Shown in pieces: positions 9,291 to 17,643 of a stretch of DNA of 64,000 nt. The stretch comes from an uncultured Pontibacter sp. GTDB taxonomy: Bacteria; Bacteroidota; Bacteroidia; Cytophagales; Hymenobacteraceae. Under the pieces are notes generated by a model. That model was not told the DNA's origin and ran no database searches. It worked only from the letters and a program-made list of their open reading frames with translations. Position 1 is the first letter of the stretch; the number at the start of each line of letters is the position of its first letter. Position numbers and translations under genes: made by a program. The DNA lies in contig NZ_CANMNI010000001.1 of NCBI RefSeq assembly GCF_947499215.1, forward strand, positions 434,001 to 498,000. Reading direction: 5' to 3'.

Positions 9291-11957
9291 ATGTGGTTTT
9301 CCAAATCAATAGAGGCAGTTCTGACTGAACTTAAGGTAGACCCGGCACAGGGACTCTCTGAAACAGAAGCGCAAGCCCGGCTGGAAAAGCATGGCCCTAA
9401 CAAGCTGACGGCAAAAAAGAAAAAGAGCGTCTTTCAGATGTTCGTGGCGCAGCTGCGGGACTGGTTGATTTATGTATTGTTTGCCGCGGTGGTGATTACG
9501 CTGTTCATGGGTGAGTACATCGACTCCATCATCATCATGGCCGTGATTATCCTGAATGCCGTGCTGGGCGTAGTACAGGAAATAAAGGCGGGCAATGCCA
9601 TCGAAGCGTTGCAAAAAATCGCTTCCCCCAAAGCCATTGTGCGCCGCGATAGTGTCGTGAAAGAGATTGATGCGGAAACGGTCGTGCCGGGCGACATACT
9701 GATACTGGACGCTGGCAGGTATATCGCCGCCGACCTGCGTTTGATTGAATCGGCCAACCTGCAGATAGAAGAGTCGGCCCTGACCGGCGAGTCCGTTCCA
9801 TCTCCCAAAGATGCCACAATCATCCTGCCTGCACCTAATACTCCGCTTGGCGACCGCGATAATGCGGCTTTTATGTCAACCTTAGTGACGGCAGGCCGTG
9901 GTGTGGGAGTAACCGTGGGCACCGGTATGCAGACCGAAGTGGGGAAAATCGCCACTATCATCGACACCGAAGAAGAGTCTAAAACCCCGCTGGAAATCAG
10001 GCTAAGTAAACTCGGCAAATCACTCGGCAAGTTCGCCATTGGCATTTGCGTGCTCATTTTTGTGGTGGCTTTGTGGCAGGGGCGCGACCTGACAGAGATG
10101 TTTCTGATTTCGGTTTCGTTGGCGGTAGCCTCTATACCCGAGGGCTTGGCTGCCATCGTGGCGATTGTGCTTTCGATTGGCGTTACGAGTATGTCTAAAC
10201 GCAACGCCATCATCCGGCGACTGCCTGCGGTGGAAACCTTGGGTTCTGTCAACATCATCTGTTCTGACAAAACGGGCACGCTCACACAGAACAAGATGAC
10301 GGTCCTCCAATACTTCAATCTGGAGGGTGAAGTTACTGTGGAGCGGGAACAAGAAAACACCTCTACTGACGATGCCAAACTCCTTGCCAAAGCCATGGTG
10401 CTTTGCTCTGACGCCACCTACGAAAACGGTGAGGGTACAGGTGACCCGACCGAGATAGCCTTGCTTCTATTGGCAGACGATTTAGGTATAGACCGCGGGG
10501 CATTGACCAATCAAAACAAACGGATAGACGAGTTTTCGTTTGATTCGGACCGGAAACTGATGTCGACCCTGAATGAAGAGGACGGCAGGTACACGGTGTA
10601 CACCAAAGGTGCCATCGACAATCTGTTGAAGCTTGCCACCCATGTGCAGGAAAAAGGACAGGTTGTGCCGATTTCGGAGAACCACATAAAAGCATTTCAG
10701 GAGGCCACAGCACACATGTCGGAACAGGCGCTTCGTACGCTGGGAGTTGCCTATAAGCCTGTAGACAGGGCAATCGGTGCCGCGGAGATGGAGCAAGACC
10801 TGATCCTGTTGGGGCTTGTCGGTATGATGGACCCACCGAGAACAGAAGTGAAAGACTCGGTGAGAAAAGCAAAAGACGCGGGCATTACCACCGTCATGAT
10901 CACCGGCGACCACAAAATCACCGCCTTCGCCATCGCTAACGAACTAGGTATAGCCGACAACCTTGACCAAGTCATAACAGGGCAAGAAATTGATGAACTG
11001 ATAGACAGCGATTTTAGCAATCGGGTTGGCAACTACCGCATATTCGCACGGGTTTCACCGGAACATAAGGTACGCATCGTGCGTGCCCTCAAGGCACAGG
11101 GTAATGTGGTTTCGATGACAGGAGACGGGGTAAACGATGCGCCCTCGCTCAACGCCGCTGACATTGGGGTAGCCATGGGCATTACGGGCACAGACGTGGC
11201 CAAAAGCGCTTCGGACATGATCCTGACGGACGATAATTTTGCCACCATCGTGTCGGCCATCGAACAGGGCAGAAACATTTACAACAACATCCGCAAAGCC
11301 GTTCTTTTCTTGCTGACCTGCAACCTTGGCGAAGTGGTCGCCATGTTTATCACGCTCATGATTGGCTGGGAAGCCCCCCTGATTGCGACGCAATTGCTCT
11401 GGATCAACCTCCTCACCGACTCCATGCCAGCCGTTGCGCTAGGTATGGACCCCGGCGATCCGGATGTGATGCAGGAAAAGCCCCGCAACCCGGAAGAAAG
11501 TTTTTTTACCGGCATTGCGGGTTGGCGTGTCATGGGTGGCGGCTTCCTGATCGGTGGCCTCACTATTTTCGCGTTCTGGTTCGGCTACTACGAGCACGGC
11601 TATACTCCTTTCGACGACGGAGTGCCAGTCGCCACGTTGGAGAATGCCAGAACGCTGGCGTTTATGACGCTCGTAGCCTGCCAGCTATTTTATGCTTTGG
11701 CCATGCGTCACCCCACAAAATCTATTTTCCAGCTAGGGGTTTTCACGAACAAGTATTTGATCGGTGCTATTGTGCTGGGGCTGGCACTGCAACTCATTGT
11801 CATAGGCATTCCTTTTATGCGCGAAGCTTTTAACCTGAAAACGCTGGATGCAAAAGGCTGGTGGATAGTAGTTTTACTGGGTTTGGTACCGCTAATAGTG
11901 AATGAATTAGGCAAAATATACCTGCGGGCTCGAAGAAATAAAACACTAGTTTTGTAA
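9291..11957 (+). CDS. Calcium-type cation-transporting P-type ATPase
   Basis: P2-type ATPase of 888 residues, the usual length for bacterial SERCA/PMR1-like pumps. Visible parts are an N-terminal cation-ATPase domain, the actuator motif LTGES near residue 165, the phosphorylation motif DKTGTLTQ near 326, ITGDH in the P-domain, TGDGVNDAP near 612, and the membrane signatures SIPEGLAAI in helix 4 and WINLLTDSMPAVALG in helix 6. The E in PEGL and the N/D in helix 6 match calcium-binding residues of SERCA. Predicted role: export of Ca2+ (or Mn2+) from the cytoplasm. A hairpin at 12116-12131 probably ends the transcript. Confidence 0.9.
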   Translation: MWFSKSIEAVLTELKVDPAQGLSETEAQARLEKHGPNKLTAKKKKSVFQMFVAQLRDWLIYVLFAAVVITLFMGEYIDSIIIMAVIILNAVLGVVQEIKAGNAIEALQKIASPKAIVRRDSVVKEIDAETVVPGDILILDAGRYIAADLRLIESANLQIEESALTGESVPSPKDATIILPAPNTPLGDRDNAAFMSTLVTAGRGVGVTVGTGMQTEVGKIATIIDTEEESKTPLEIRLSKLGKSLGKFAIGICVLIFVVALWQGRDLTEMFLISVSLAVASIPEGLAAIVAIVLSIGVTSMSKRNAIIRRLPAVETLGSVNIICSDKTGTLTQNKMTVLQYFNLEGEVTVEREQENTSTDDAKLLAKAMVLCSDATYENGEGTGDPTEIALLLLADDLGIDRGALTNQNKRIDEFSFDSDRKLMSTLNEEDGRYTVYTKGAIDNLLKLATHVQEKGQVVPISENHIKAFQEATAHMSEQALRTLGVAYKPVDRAIGAAEMEQDLILLGLVGMMDPPRTEVKDSVRKAKDAGITTVMITGDHKITAFAIANELGIADNLDQVITGQEIDELIDSDFSNRVGNYRIFARVSPEHKVRIVRALKAQGNVVSMTGDGVNDAPSLNAADIGVAMGITGTDVAKSASDMILTDDNFATIVSAIEQGRNIYNNIRKAVLFLLTCNLGEVVAMFITLMIGWEAPLIATQLLWINLLTDSMPAVALGMDPGDPDVMQEKPRNPEESFFTGIAGWRVMGGGFLIGGLTIFAFWFGYYEHGYTPFDDGVPVATLENARTLAFMTLVACQLFYALAMRHPTKSIFQLGVFTNKYLIGAIVLGLALQLIVIGIPFMREAFNLKTLDAKGWWIVVLLGLVPLIVNELGKIYLRARRNKTLVL

Positions 11958-12115
11958 AGTCATTGAATTATGCAAGCAAGCTATCCCCTTGAGGACAAGA
12001 GAGAACGGGAGTTCGAAACTTGCGACCAAGGGTCAATAGGGGTGTAAATTTGTGTAGAAAAGACTTATAAATAGCCAATCTGAAATTTCCCCACAGTTGT
12101 AAACACCCCTCTGCG

Positions 12116-12140
12116 CTCCCCTCAAGGGGAGAGTTTTCTT
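12116..12140 (+). terminator. Probable rho-independent terminator after the P-type ATPase
   Basis: Inverted repeat CTCCCCT/AGGGGAG (12116-12131) followed by GAGTTTTCTT. It lies between the plus-strand ATPase gene and the convergent DUF3570 gene. The loop is very small, so the terminal base pair may not form. Confidence 0.5.
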
Positions 12141-12157
12141 AACACGAATAGTCTTAC

Positions 12158-13372
12158 CTACCTCCTAGGCAGCGTGAAGTTCAAATCCACACTGATGATA
12201 AAAGCCTTGAGCCCGTCGCTGCGCCAGTAGTTAGCGCCACGAAGTTCTATACCTTTCAGTGAGGTTTTGTTCTTTGAGAATGGCAGTCCGAATTTCGCTA
12301 TACCTGACAGCGGCGAATAACGCAACCCTATACCTGCCTTATGGCTGGTGAAGCCCGACAGATCGTAGTCGGAGGTATAGAACTCCTGATTTAGGCTGTG
12401 CTCTTTGTAAGGCGCAAAATAGTTGGCGCCCGTTTGGGTATGGAAGCGGTAAAAAGGATAGAACGAGAAGAAAGGACCGAACTTGATGGGTGTCTCCAGT
12501 TCGATGGTATTGCCCGTCACACCCCAGTTGTCGCTGTAAAATCGGTAGAAAAAACGTGTTGTCACGTAATCGTTCACATAGTAATTCACTCGCAAACCTA
12601 CTGGGTATTTCAGACGCTGGTCGGGTAGTTGCTCCACTTGTGCCATCTCCTGTTCCCGGAAGTATACCCGGTGAAACGGCGTGGACAGCAAACCCGACTG
12701 GTACACGATATCAGCACTCAACGAAGCCTGCATTTTCTGGTTGATCACCTGCGAGAGCGTGGCCGAAAGATTGTAGGATTGGCGTTTGTTGGTGTTCACC
12801 CAAGGGGCGCCTTTCCGCAACTCCTCCGGGTATATCAGCGTCCAAGAATCATAATAGATCATACCTGTCAGGCTTAGCTCACGGTTACCGTCCCGCGACT
12901 CCTGCGCCCAGCCGGCCCCCACTGAAAGCGACTGGTAATCATACTCGGTGGAGCCCCCTAGGAACAAACTTCTGGTGGAGCGGGTCAGGCTGTTGCGTCG
13001 GCTTATACCTAGGTTTAGGTGCGTGCGCAAATCGGAGCTCGAAGCCGACGACACATTGTAGTCGATGTTATCGGTGGATGCCGAAGAGTAAAAATCCATA
13101 CCGAAGCTAATGTTCAGATTGGTCACGGTGTCGAGCGGCACGTTCACGATGATGGTCGGCGTGACGTCAGTAAGTTGCTCTGTACCGATGCCTCCCGTCA
13201 CAGGAGAATGGTTGCCGTCCTGACTATAGTAGCTGCCGAGAATATTCACTTCTGCCGGCTCCAGTTTGCGCACACGGCGCGTTGGGGCGGTTGTGTTTGT
13301 AGTCTGTGCAAAGGCTGTGGTGGCCATGGTACAGGCCATCAGCAAGCCGATATACCTTAGTTGCATCCGCAC
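12158..13372 (-). CDS. DUF3570 outer-membrane beta-barrel protein
   Basis: 404-residue exported protein with a signal peptide ending TTAFAQ. It is rich in alternating beta strands and ends with aromatic/basic strands (ISVDLNFTLPRR), as in outer-membrane barrels. The sequence matches my recollection of DUF3570 (mature start with LEPAEVNILGSYYSQDGNHSPVTGG and the nearby SSASTDNIDYNVSSAS). Its start codon overlaps the end of the DUF4266 gene by 16 nt, and it is last in a thioredoxin-ApbE-DUF4266-DUF3570 operon. Function is unknown; the partners suggest a cell-surface redox or metal-related role. Confidence 0.8.
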   Translation of the reverse strand: MRMQLRYIGLLMACTMATTAFAQTTNTTAPTRRVRKLEPAEVNILGSYYSQDGNHSPVTGGIGTEQLTDVTPTIIVNVPLDTVTNLNISFGMDFYSSASTDNIDYNVSSASSSDLRTHLNLGISRRNSLTRSTRSLFLGGSTEYDYQSLSVGAGWAQESRDGNRELSLTGMIYYDSWTLIYPEELRKGAPWVNTNKRQSYNLSATLSQVINQKMQASLSADIVYQSGLLSTPFHRVYFREQEMAQVEQLPDQRLKYPVGLRVNYYVNDYVTTRFFYRFYSDNWGVTGNTIELETPIKFGPFFSFYPFYRFHTQTGANYFAPYKEHSLNQEFYTSDYDLSGFTSHKAGIGLRYSPLSGIAKFGLPFSKNKTSLKGIELRGANYWRSDGLKAFIISVDLNFTLPRR

Positions 13373-13584
13373 CCCCCTCCTACTTTACCACCGTTTGCGC
13401 CCGAAGCACCCTCCCGGTATGATTGAAAATTCGTTTCGAAGCGCTCCAGTTTGCGGGCGCTCAACTTCATCTCCTCCTCGTTCAGCAAGGTTTTCTGATA
13501 AGGCTTCACCACTTCGCAGCCACTCAAGGCACTAAGCGATAAAATGCCAAAGGCAAGGAGTACGGCGCTTTTAGAATACTTCAT
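13357..13584 (-). CDS. DUF4266 small lipoprotein with Gly/Cys tail
   Basis: 75-residue protein. A signal peptide ends in the lipobox LSGC, predicting a lipid-anchored mature protein of about 52 residues. The mature part has the charged segment NEEEMKLSARKLERFE and an unusual tail, GGKVGGGCGCN, with two cysteines among glycines. This matches the DUF4266 family. The tail could bind a metal or flavin or be modified, but this is inference. It lies 5 nt after apbE and overlaps the DUF3570 gene, so it is tightly coupled to both. Confidence 0.8.
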   Translation of the reverse strand: MKYSKSAVLLAFGILSLSALSGCEVVKPYQKTLLNEEEMKLSARKLERFETNFQSYREGASGANGGKVGGGCGCN

Positions 13585-13589
13585 ACCGG

Positions 13590-14651
13590 TTAGATTTTAG
13601 ATGTTTTAGCAGGTATAGCCGCCTTGGCTGGCTGCGGCTTGTTGTTATAGAAATGCAGGTGCAGGTTGTCAGAGGGAACCATTTCATTTTCATCCGTCAC
13701 CATTAGGCACTCCACGCCTTTCAGCTGGTTCACAAGGTATAGCCCCTCCTCTTTGCCGAGCACAAACACAGCCGTGGCCAGCGCATCAGCCAGCTCGGCA
13801 TCAGGGCAGACGATGGTCACACTCTTCAGCCCCGTAACCGGATAACCCGTGCGTGGATCGATGATGTGGGCGTAGCGTTTGCCGTCTATCTCGGCATATT
13901 TTTCATAGCTGCCGGAGGTCACGACGGCGGTATGATCGGCGGTGAGCCAAGAGAAAACCTTTTCCTTGTCGGCAGGGTCGGCTATACCAATGTACCACAG
14001 CTGACCGTCAGCCTGTTTACCCCATGTGATCAGGTCGCCGGCGGCATTCACCACACCGCTCTTGATGCCCATGCTGCGCATCAGATCGCGGGCTTTGTTC
14101 GCTGCATAGCCTTTACCAATGGCGCCAAAGCCGATTTTCATGCCTTGCTCTTTCAGGTATACGCTGTGCGTTTCAGGTATAAGCTGTATTTTCTGATAGC
14201 CGATATGGCGTATGGAATTAGCGACTGCCTGCGAATCGGGCATGGCAGTCATGCTGCCGTCGAACTTCCACACCTTGTCCGCCGCCGCCCAAGTAATGTC
14301 AAAAGCCCCGCCCGTCAGCTCCGAAATGCGCAGGCTACGCCGGATGAGTTCGTACAGTTCCTCGTCGACCGGCACGGGCATTCCGCCTGCACTCCGGTTA
14401 ATAGCGCTAGTCTGGGAAGTCGGTTGCCACTCCGAAATCAGCGCTTCGATCCGTTGAATTTCCTTTATACCTGCCTCAATGGCTTGGTTTGCCAGTTGCT
14501 CGTCCTCGGACACAGCCACCAGTTCAAAACGCGTACCCATCAGCAAGAGCACTTTCTTCTGCGCTTTGAGCTCCTGTTTGGGAGTCTGTGCCTGCGCGAT
14601 ACTGCCAGCAAGCAACAGCATCACCAGCAACGAATGCATGACTTTATACAT
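13590..14651 (-). CDS. apbE: FAD:protein FMN transferase (ApbE family)
   Basis: 353-residue exported enzyme that covalently attaches FMN from FAD to a Thr/Ser of extracytoplasmic target proteins. A signal peptide ends IAQAQ. Conserved features are LMGTRFEL (near residue 36), FDITWAAADKVWKF, the glycine-rich IGFGAIGKGYAA, VVNAAGDL and the metal/flavin-binding HIIDPRTGYP (near 262). The C-terminal tail after about residue 335 is lysine/alanine-rich. No obvious flavinylation target (NqrC/RnfG/FMN-bind) is nearby; the adjacent DUF4266/DUF3570 proteins may be its clients or partners. Confidence 0.93.
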   Translation of the reverse strand: MYKVMHSLLVMLLLAGSIAQAQTPKQELKAQKKVLLLMGTRFELVAVSEDEQLANQAIEAGIKEIQRIEALISEWQPTSQTSAINRSAGGMPVPVDEELYELIRRSLRISELTGGAFDITWAAADKVWKFDGSMTAMPDSQAVANSIRHIGYQKIQLIPETHSVYLKEQGMKIGFGAIGKGYAANKARDLMRSMGIKSGVVNAAGDLITWGKQADGQLWYIGIADPADKEKVFSWLTADHTAVVTSGSYEKYAEIDGKRYAHIIDPRTGYPVTGLKSVTIVCPDAELADALATAVFVLGKEEGLYLVNQLKGVECLMVTDENEMVPSDNLHLHFYNNKPQPAKAAIPAKTSKI

Positions 14652-14682
14652 GGAGGTGCAAGATTAAAATTTATCAGGCAAT

Positions 14683-15153
14683 CTACTTCTGGTGCAGGAG
14701 TTGTTCAAGGTGCGTGATGTACTTGTCAGGCCCGCCGGGCTGATAGCCCGTCTTGCCCAGTACCTTGCCTTGCTCATCAGTCAGGACAACGAGCGGGAAC
14801 AAGCCCTCTTGGTTGTATTTTTCAGCCAGTTGCTCGTTGGACTTTTTCTGTTCATCGGGGAGTTGGTTTTTCTTGAAGCGCGGGAAGTCAAGCTCTACCA
14901 GCACGAAATGGTCTTTGGCATAGTCCCGAAAGGCTGGCGTATCCCATACCTCTTTGCGCAGCATGATGCAGGGCTTGCACCAGTCTGACCCGGCGAATAC
15001 CATCAAGATGGGTTTGTGCTCGGCAGCTGCCTGTTTAGCCGCTTCTTCGTAGCGGTGCTGCCACTTGGGCTCGTCAGTATTAGATTGTGCGCTGGCTGCG
15101 AAGCCAACAGATAGGAAAGCCCAGAACAGGGCAAAAGCAAGAGCACGTTTCAT
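14683..15153 (-). CDS. Exported thioredoxin-like protein
   Basis: Thioredoxin-fold protein of about 156 residues. I chose the ATG at 15153 (MKRALAFALF) because it opens a clean signal peptide ending AASAQ; the frame is open for 12 more codons upstream. The active site is DWCKPC, followed by the family's cis-proline region LFPLVVL. It resembles DsbD-gamma/thioredoxin_7-type periplasmic thiol proteins. It is the first gene of the operon with apbE, DUF4266 and DUF3570, and may keep the cysteines of the DUF4266 lipoprotein reduced (inference). Confidence 0.87.
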   Translation of the reverse strand: MKRALAFALFWAFLSVGFAASAQSNTDEPKWQHRYEEAAKQAAAEHKPILMVFAGSDWCKPCIMLRKEVWDTPAFRDYAKDHFVLVELDFPRFKKNQLPDEQKKSNEQLAEKYNQEGLFPLVVLTDEQGKVLGKTGYQPGGPDKYITHLEQLLHQK

Positions 15154-15586
15154 TGACACCTTGTTTAGTGGTTTGACAAAATCAGCCACCCCGTTGGTCA
15201 GGTATAGGCTAATCCCAGAAAAACTAGGTGTAAAGTTTAGTGCTTCAAATGTGGAAGAGATCTGTTCTTAAGGATTTAACGATATGTATCGCGACACTGT
15301 TTTAAAAGCTCCTTATTTATATTGAATATATTTTCATGATGATAACAATTCCATTTAGATCACTGATCAGAGGATTAATATTCAAATATGGTAAATGCAC
15401 AACCATGGTTCTATAGTAGTAATATTAAGTTTTTTAAAAAAAATACAGTAAACCAAATTAACCATCTAGCGTTGAAAAGTAAAATATATCCCAAAATAAT
15501 ACCATGGTTGATTTTATCTAATATACTTGATTATTACTGGATTACAGTCCTTATAAAGGGCATTATCAAATCAAACACGAGAAGTC
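15154..15586. other. AT-rich intergenic region
   Basis: 433 bp between divergent genes. It becomes markedly AT-rich from about 15240. An open frame at 15388-15603 overlaps the next start and has no family-like features; I regard it as chance. The minus-strand promoter of the thioredoxin operon and the plus-strand promoter of the next gene should lie here, but no clear -7 element was picked out. Confidence 0.5.
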
Positions 15587-16024
15587 ATGAAAGAAGACCT
15601 TAAAGAGAGTGGAAGAGGACTAAGTTACACACACATGATTATCTATGGTGTGGTAATTGAATTGATACTGGTTGCTATTCAGTTTTTATATGTGAGGATT
15701 TCCGGGGAGGTGGATGATACTAGTAAGTTTACAAACGAGTATATGCGAAACACAGGATTTCTGATCTTTCAGGTAATCGGCTTTTTTGTGTATGTATTCG
15801 CTACTTATTTTCTCACTAAGAGAATACAGCAAAATCTTATAAGCAAGCTAATATTATTCTTACTTGCAGGTGCAATAGTTGAATTGGCTTTCTATCTATT
15901 TATGCAGGCTGATTATGCGGGCGCTTTCCTCTACTCAATTCTAGACAAATTCGTAGCCGGTTTCTTTGGCTGGATCATATACAAGTTTGCTGATAGAGGA
16001 CATCGTGTAGGCAAGGATTATTAA
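15587..16024 (+). CDS. Hypothetical four-helix membrane protein
   Basis: 145-residue protein with four hydrophobic segments (about 17-37, 58-78, 85-107 and 115-137) and a short charged N-terminus. No family is recognised. The gene and its upstream region are clearly more AT-rich than the neighbours, with many AAA/ATA/TTA codons, suggesting acquisition from elsewhere. It is followed directly by a bidirectional terminator shared with the convergent DUF2243 gene. Confidence 0.6.
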   Translation: MKEDLKESGRGLSYTHMIIYGVVIELILVAIQFLYVRISGEVDDTSKFTNEYMRNTGFLIFQVIGFFVYVFATYFLTKRIQQNLISKLILFLLAGAIVELAFYLFMQADYAGAFLYSILDKFVAGFFGWIIYKFADRGHRVGKDY

Positions 16025-16030
16025 AAATGA

Positions 16031-16060
16031 AACGAGGTCTAACATACTTTAGACCTCGTT
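16031..16060. terminator. Bidirectional terminator
   Basis: 12-bp perfect stem (AACGAGGTCTAA / TTAGACCTCGTT) with a 6-nt loop. It is followed by TTAATT on the plus strand and preceded by TAAAAATGA, and lies between convergent genes. Confidence 0.8.
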
Positions 16061-16064
16061 TTAA

Positions 16065-16574
16065 TTACGCAGCTACTTCTGCCTCTCTTCTTCCCTTCTG
16101 CACCAGCATCCAGCCTAGGACAAGTATCACGACGGATATCCCTAAAAAACCGAAGTTCCAAGCCGACTGGTTGGAGGATATTTCACGCACGTTGTGGAGC
16201 ACTAGAATATGATGGTCGATGATGCCCTCCACAATGTTAAAAATGCCAAAACCAAGCAACAGACTGCCACCGAAAATCCGGTTGGAAAGTACTGATTTGC
16301 GCTCGTACACTACCCGCCAGAGCAAGTAAATGCCTAGCGCCGTGGTTAGCCATGTAAAGGCATGGAAAATGCCATCCCAGAACATATTGGTCTCTTTATT
16401 CAACAGTGTGTCAGGGGGCAGTTTGGCCGAGATCATCTGATGCCACTGCAAGATTTGATGCAGCACGATGCCATCTACAAATCCGCCCATACCTATTCCG
16501 ATCAGAGTGGCCGCCGCTATGAGCGGGCCCGTACGGACAGTTTTCACTTCTTCAATGGGTATTTGTCTTTTCAT
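16065..16574 (-). CDS. DUF2243 membrane protein
   Basis: 169-residue membrane protein with four predicted helices. It carries the family's histidine-rich signatures: GGFVDGIVLHQILQWHQM near residue 30 and FNIVEGIIDHHILVLHNVR near 115. The HQ..WH and DHH..LH patterns suggest metal or heme coordination inside the membrane, but no function is established to my knowledge. It lies 6 nt after a small CxxC membrane protein gene, so the two are probably co-transcribed. Confidence 0.85.
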   Translation of the reverse strand: MKRQIPIEEVKTVRTGPLIAAATLIGIGMGGFVDGIVLHQILQWHQMISAKLPPDTLLNKETNMFWDGIFHAFTWLTTALGIYLLWRVVYERKSVLSNRIFGGSLLLGFGIFNIVEGIIDHHILVLHNVREISSNQSAWNFGFLGISVVILVLGWMLVQKGRREAEVAA

Positions 16575-16580
16575 AGCGCC

Positions 16581-16787
16581 TTATTTGAGTTTGTGTAGTC
16601 TGTACACCGCCGCCCCGATAAAAAGAAAGGGCAGTAGCATGTAAAAGAAGAGTTTCAGAAAGCTTTCGTCGAATATGGCTGCCTGCAGCGGGCGGTTGCA
16701 AGTGGTACAGGCAAAGGCAGGAAGGCTGATTATCAGGAACAGCAAAAAAAGAATCACAAAACGAGGTATCAAAAAGGTTTTCATCAT
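16581..16787 (-). CDS. Small exported CxxC membrane protein
   Basis: 68-residue protein. A signal peptide (about 1-26) is followed by CTTCNRPLQAAIF and one C-terminal membrane helix with a short basic tail (HKLK). The CTTCN pair sits at the start of the mature, periplasm-facing part and could bind metal or undergo redox cycling. It lies directly upstream of the DUF2243 gene. No characterised family is recognised. Confidence 0.65.
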   Translation of the reverse strand: MMKTFLIPRFVILFLLFLIISLPAFACTTCNRPLQAAIFDESFLKLFFYMLLPFLFIGAAVYRLHKLK

Positions 16788-16922
16788 CAGCTATACCTGT
16801 TAAAATCACACCAATAAACTCCACACATATACCTGATATAAAGCCCTTTAGTTTCTTCACTAGCCGATTCCCAGTCTCGTACAGGCGATTCTCAAGCCTT
16901 GTTGTCAAAATATCCGGCTTAT

Positions 16923-16968
16923 GTAACCATAGTCACTGAAAGCCTTCGATAAAGCGATGACCTTTGTA
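16923..16968 (+). promoter_or_regulatory. Crp/Fnr-type operator and -7 element
   Basis: Palindrome GTAAC-CATA-GTCAC (16923-16936) followed, after exactly 22 nt, by GACCTTTGTA (16959-16968). It lies upstream of the methyltransferase/UspA/porin genes and is the leftmost member of the series of similar promoters in the sulfur region. Confidence 0.75.
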
Positions 16969-16987
16969 ATGTCAATTAAACAGAACC

Positions 16988-17602
16988 ATGATGCAGCAAT
17001 TCTGGAACGATCGCTACCGCCAACAGGAGATGGTATATGGCAGCGAGCCAAACGTCTTTTTTAAAGAACAGCTACAGGGCCTGAAACCCGGCAAACTTTT
17101 GTTACCCGCCGAGGGAGAAGGACGAAATGCGGTATATGCCGCCTCGCAAGGCTGGGACGTGCTGGCCTTCGATTACAGCGAGGCCGGCCAAGCGAAAGCG
17201 TTGGCACTGGCTGCTAAGCAGGGTGTCAGCATAGACTACCGCTTGGCTGATGCCGAAGGTTTTAAAACCGAACCTGAAAGTTTTGATGCCGTGGCACTGA
17301 TTTACGCACACCTCCCGGCCGACCTGCGCCAAGCCCTGCACCGCAAGGTACAGCAATGGCTCAAGCCCGGCGGCATAATCATATTGGAAGCTTTTCATCC
17401 GAAGCAATTGGGCTATACCTCGGGTGGCCCCAAAGACGAGTCCATGCTCTATACAGCCGACATGCTGCTGCAAGACTTCGCAGGCATGGAAGTGAAGGTG
17501 CTGGAGGAAAAGGAAGTTACCCTCAACGAAGGGGCACACCATAGCGGTGCCGGCTTCGTGACCCGGTTAGTAGCCACCAAACCGAAAGAACAAATCAGAT
17601 AA
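16988..17602 (+). CDS. TehB-like class I SAM methyltransferase
   Basis: Cytosolic methyltransferase of 204 residues. N-terminal FWNDRYRQQEMVYGSEPN is typical of TehB/thiopurine-methyltransferase-like proteins. Motif I is degenerate but recognisable (LLLPAEGEGRNAVYAAS), followed by motif II (VLAFDYSE), FDAVALIYAHLP, and LKPGGIIILEAF. Relatives methylate thiols, tellurite or small hydrophobic acceptors; a thiol or sulfide acceptor would fit the sulfur regulon, but that is inference. Its promoter carries a Crp/Fnr-type operator. A UspA gene follows after 41 nt. Confidence 0.85.
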   Translation: MMQQFWNDRYRQQEMVYGSEPNVFFKEQLQGLKPGKLLLPAEGEGRNAVYAASQGWDVLAFDYSEAGQAKALALAAKQGVSIDYRLADAEGFKTEPESFDAVALIYAHLPADLRQALHRKVQQWLKPGGIIILEAFHPKQLGYTSGGPKDESMLYTADMLLQDFAGMEVKVLEEKEVTLNEGAHHSGAGFVTRLVATKPKEQIR

Positions 17603-17643
17603 ACCATAAAATAGCTAAACAAGCGATAACCAAGCAACAGACA

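Noticed and set aside
9470..10417. Long antisense open frame inside the P-type ATPase gene
   Set aside because: It is a shadow frame created by codon bias on the coding strand, with no family-like sequence.
15388..15603. Open frame of 71 codons in the AT-rich spacer
   Set aside because: Low-complexity AT composition, no domain, and overlap with the better next start.
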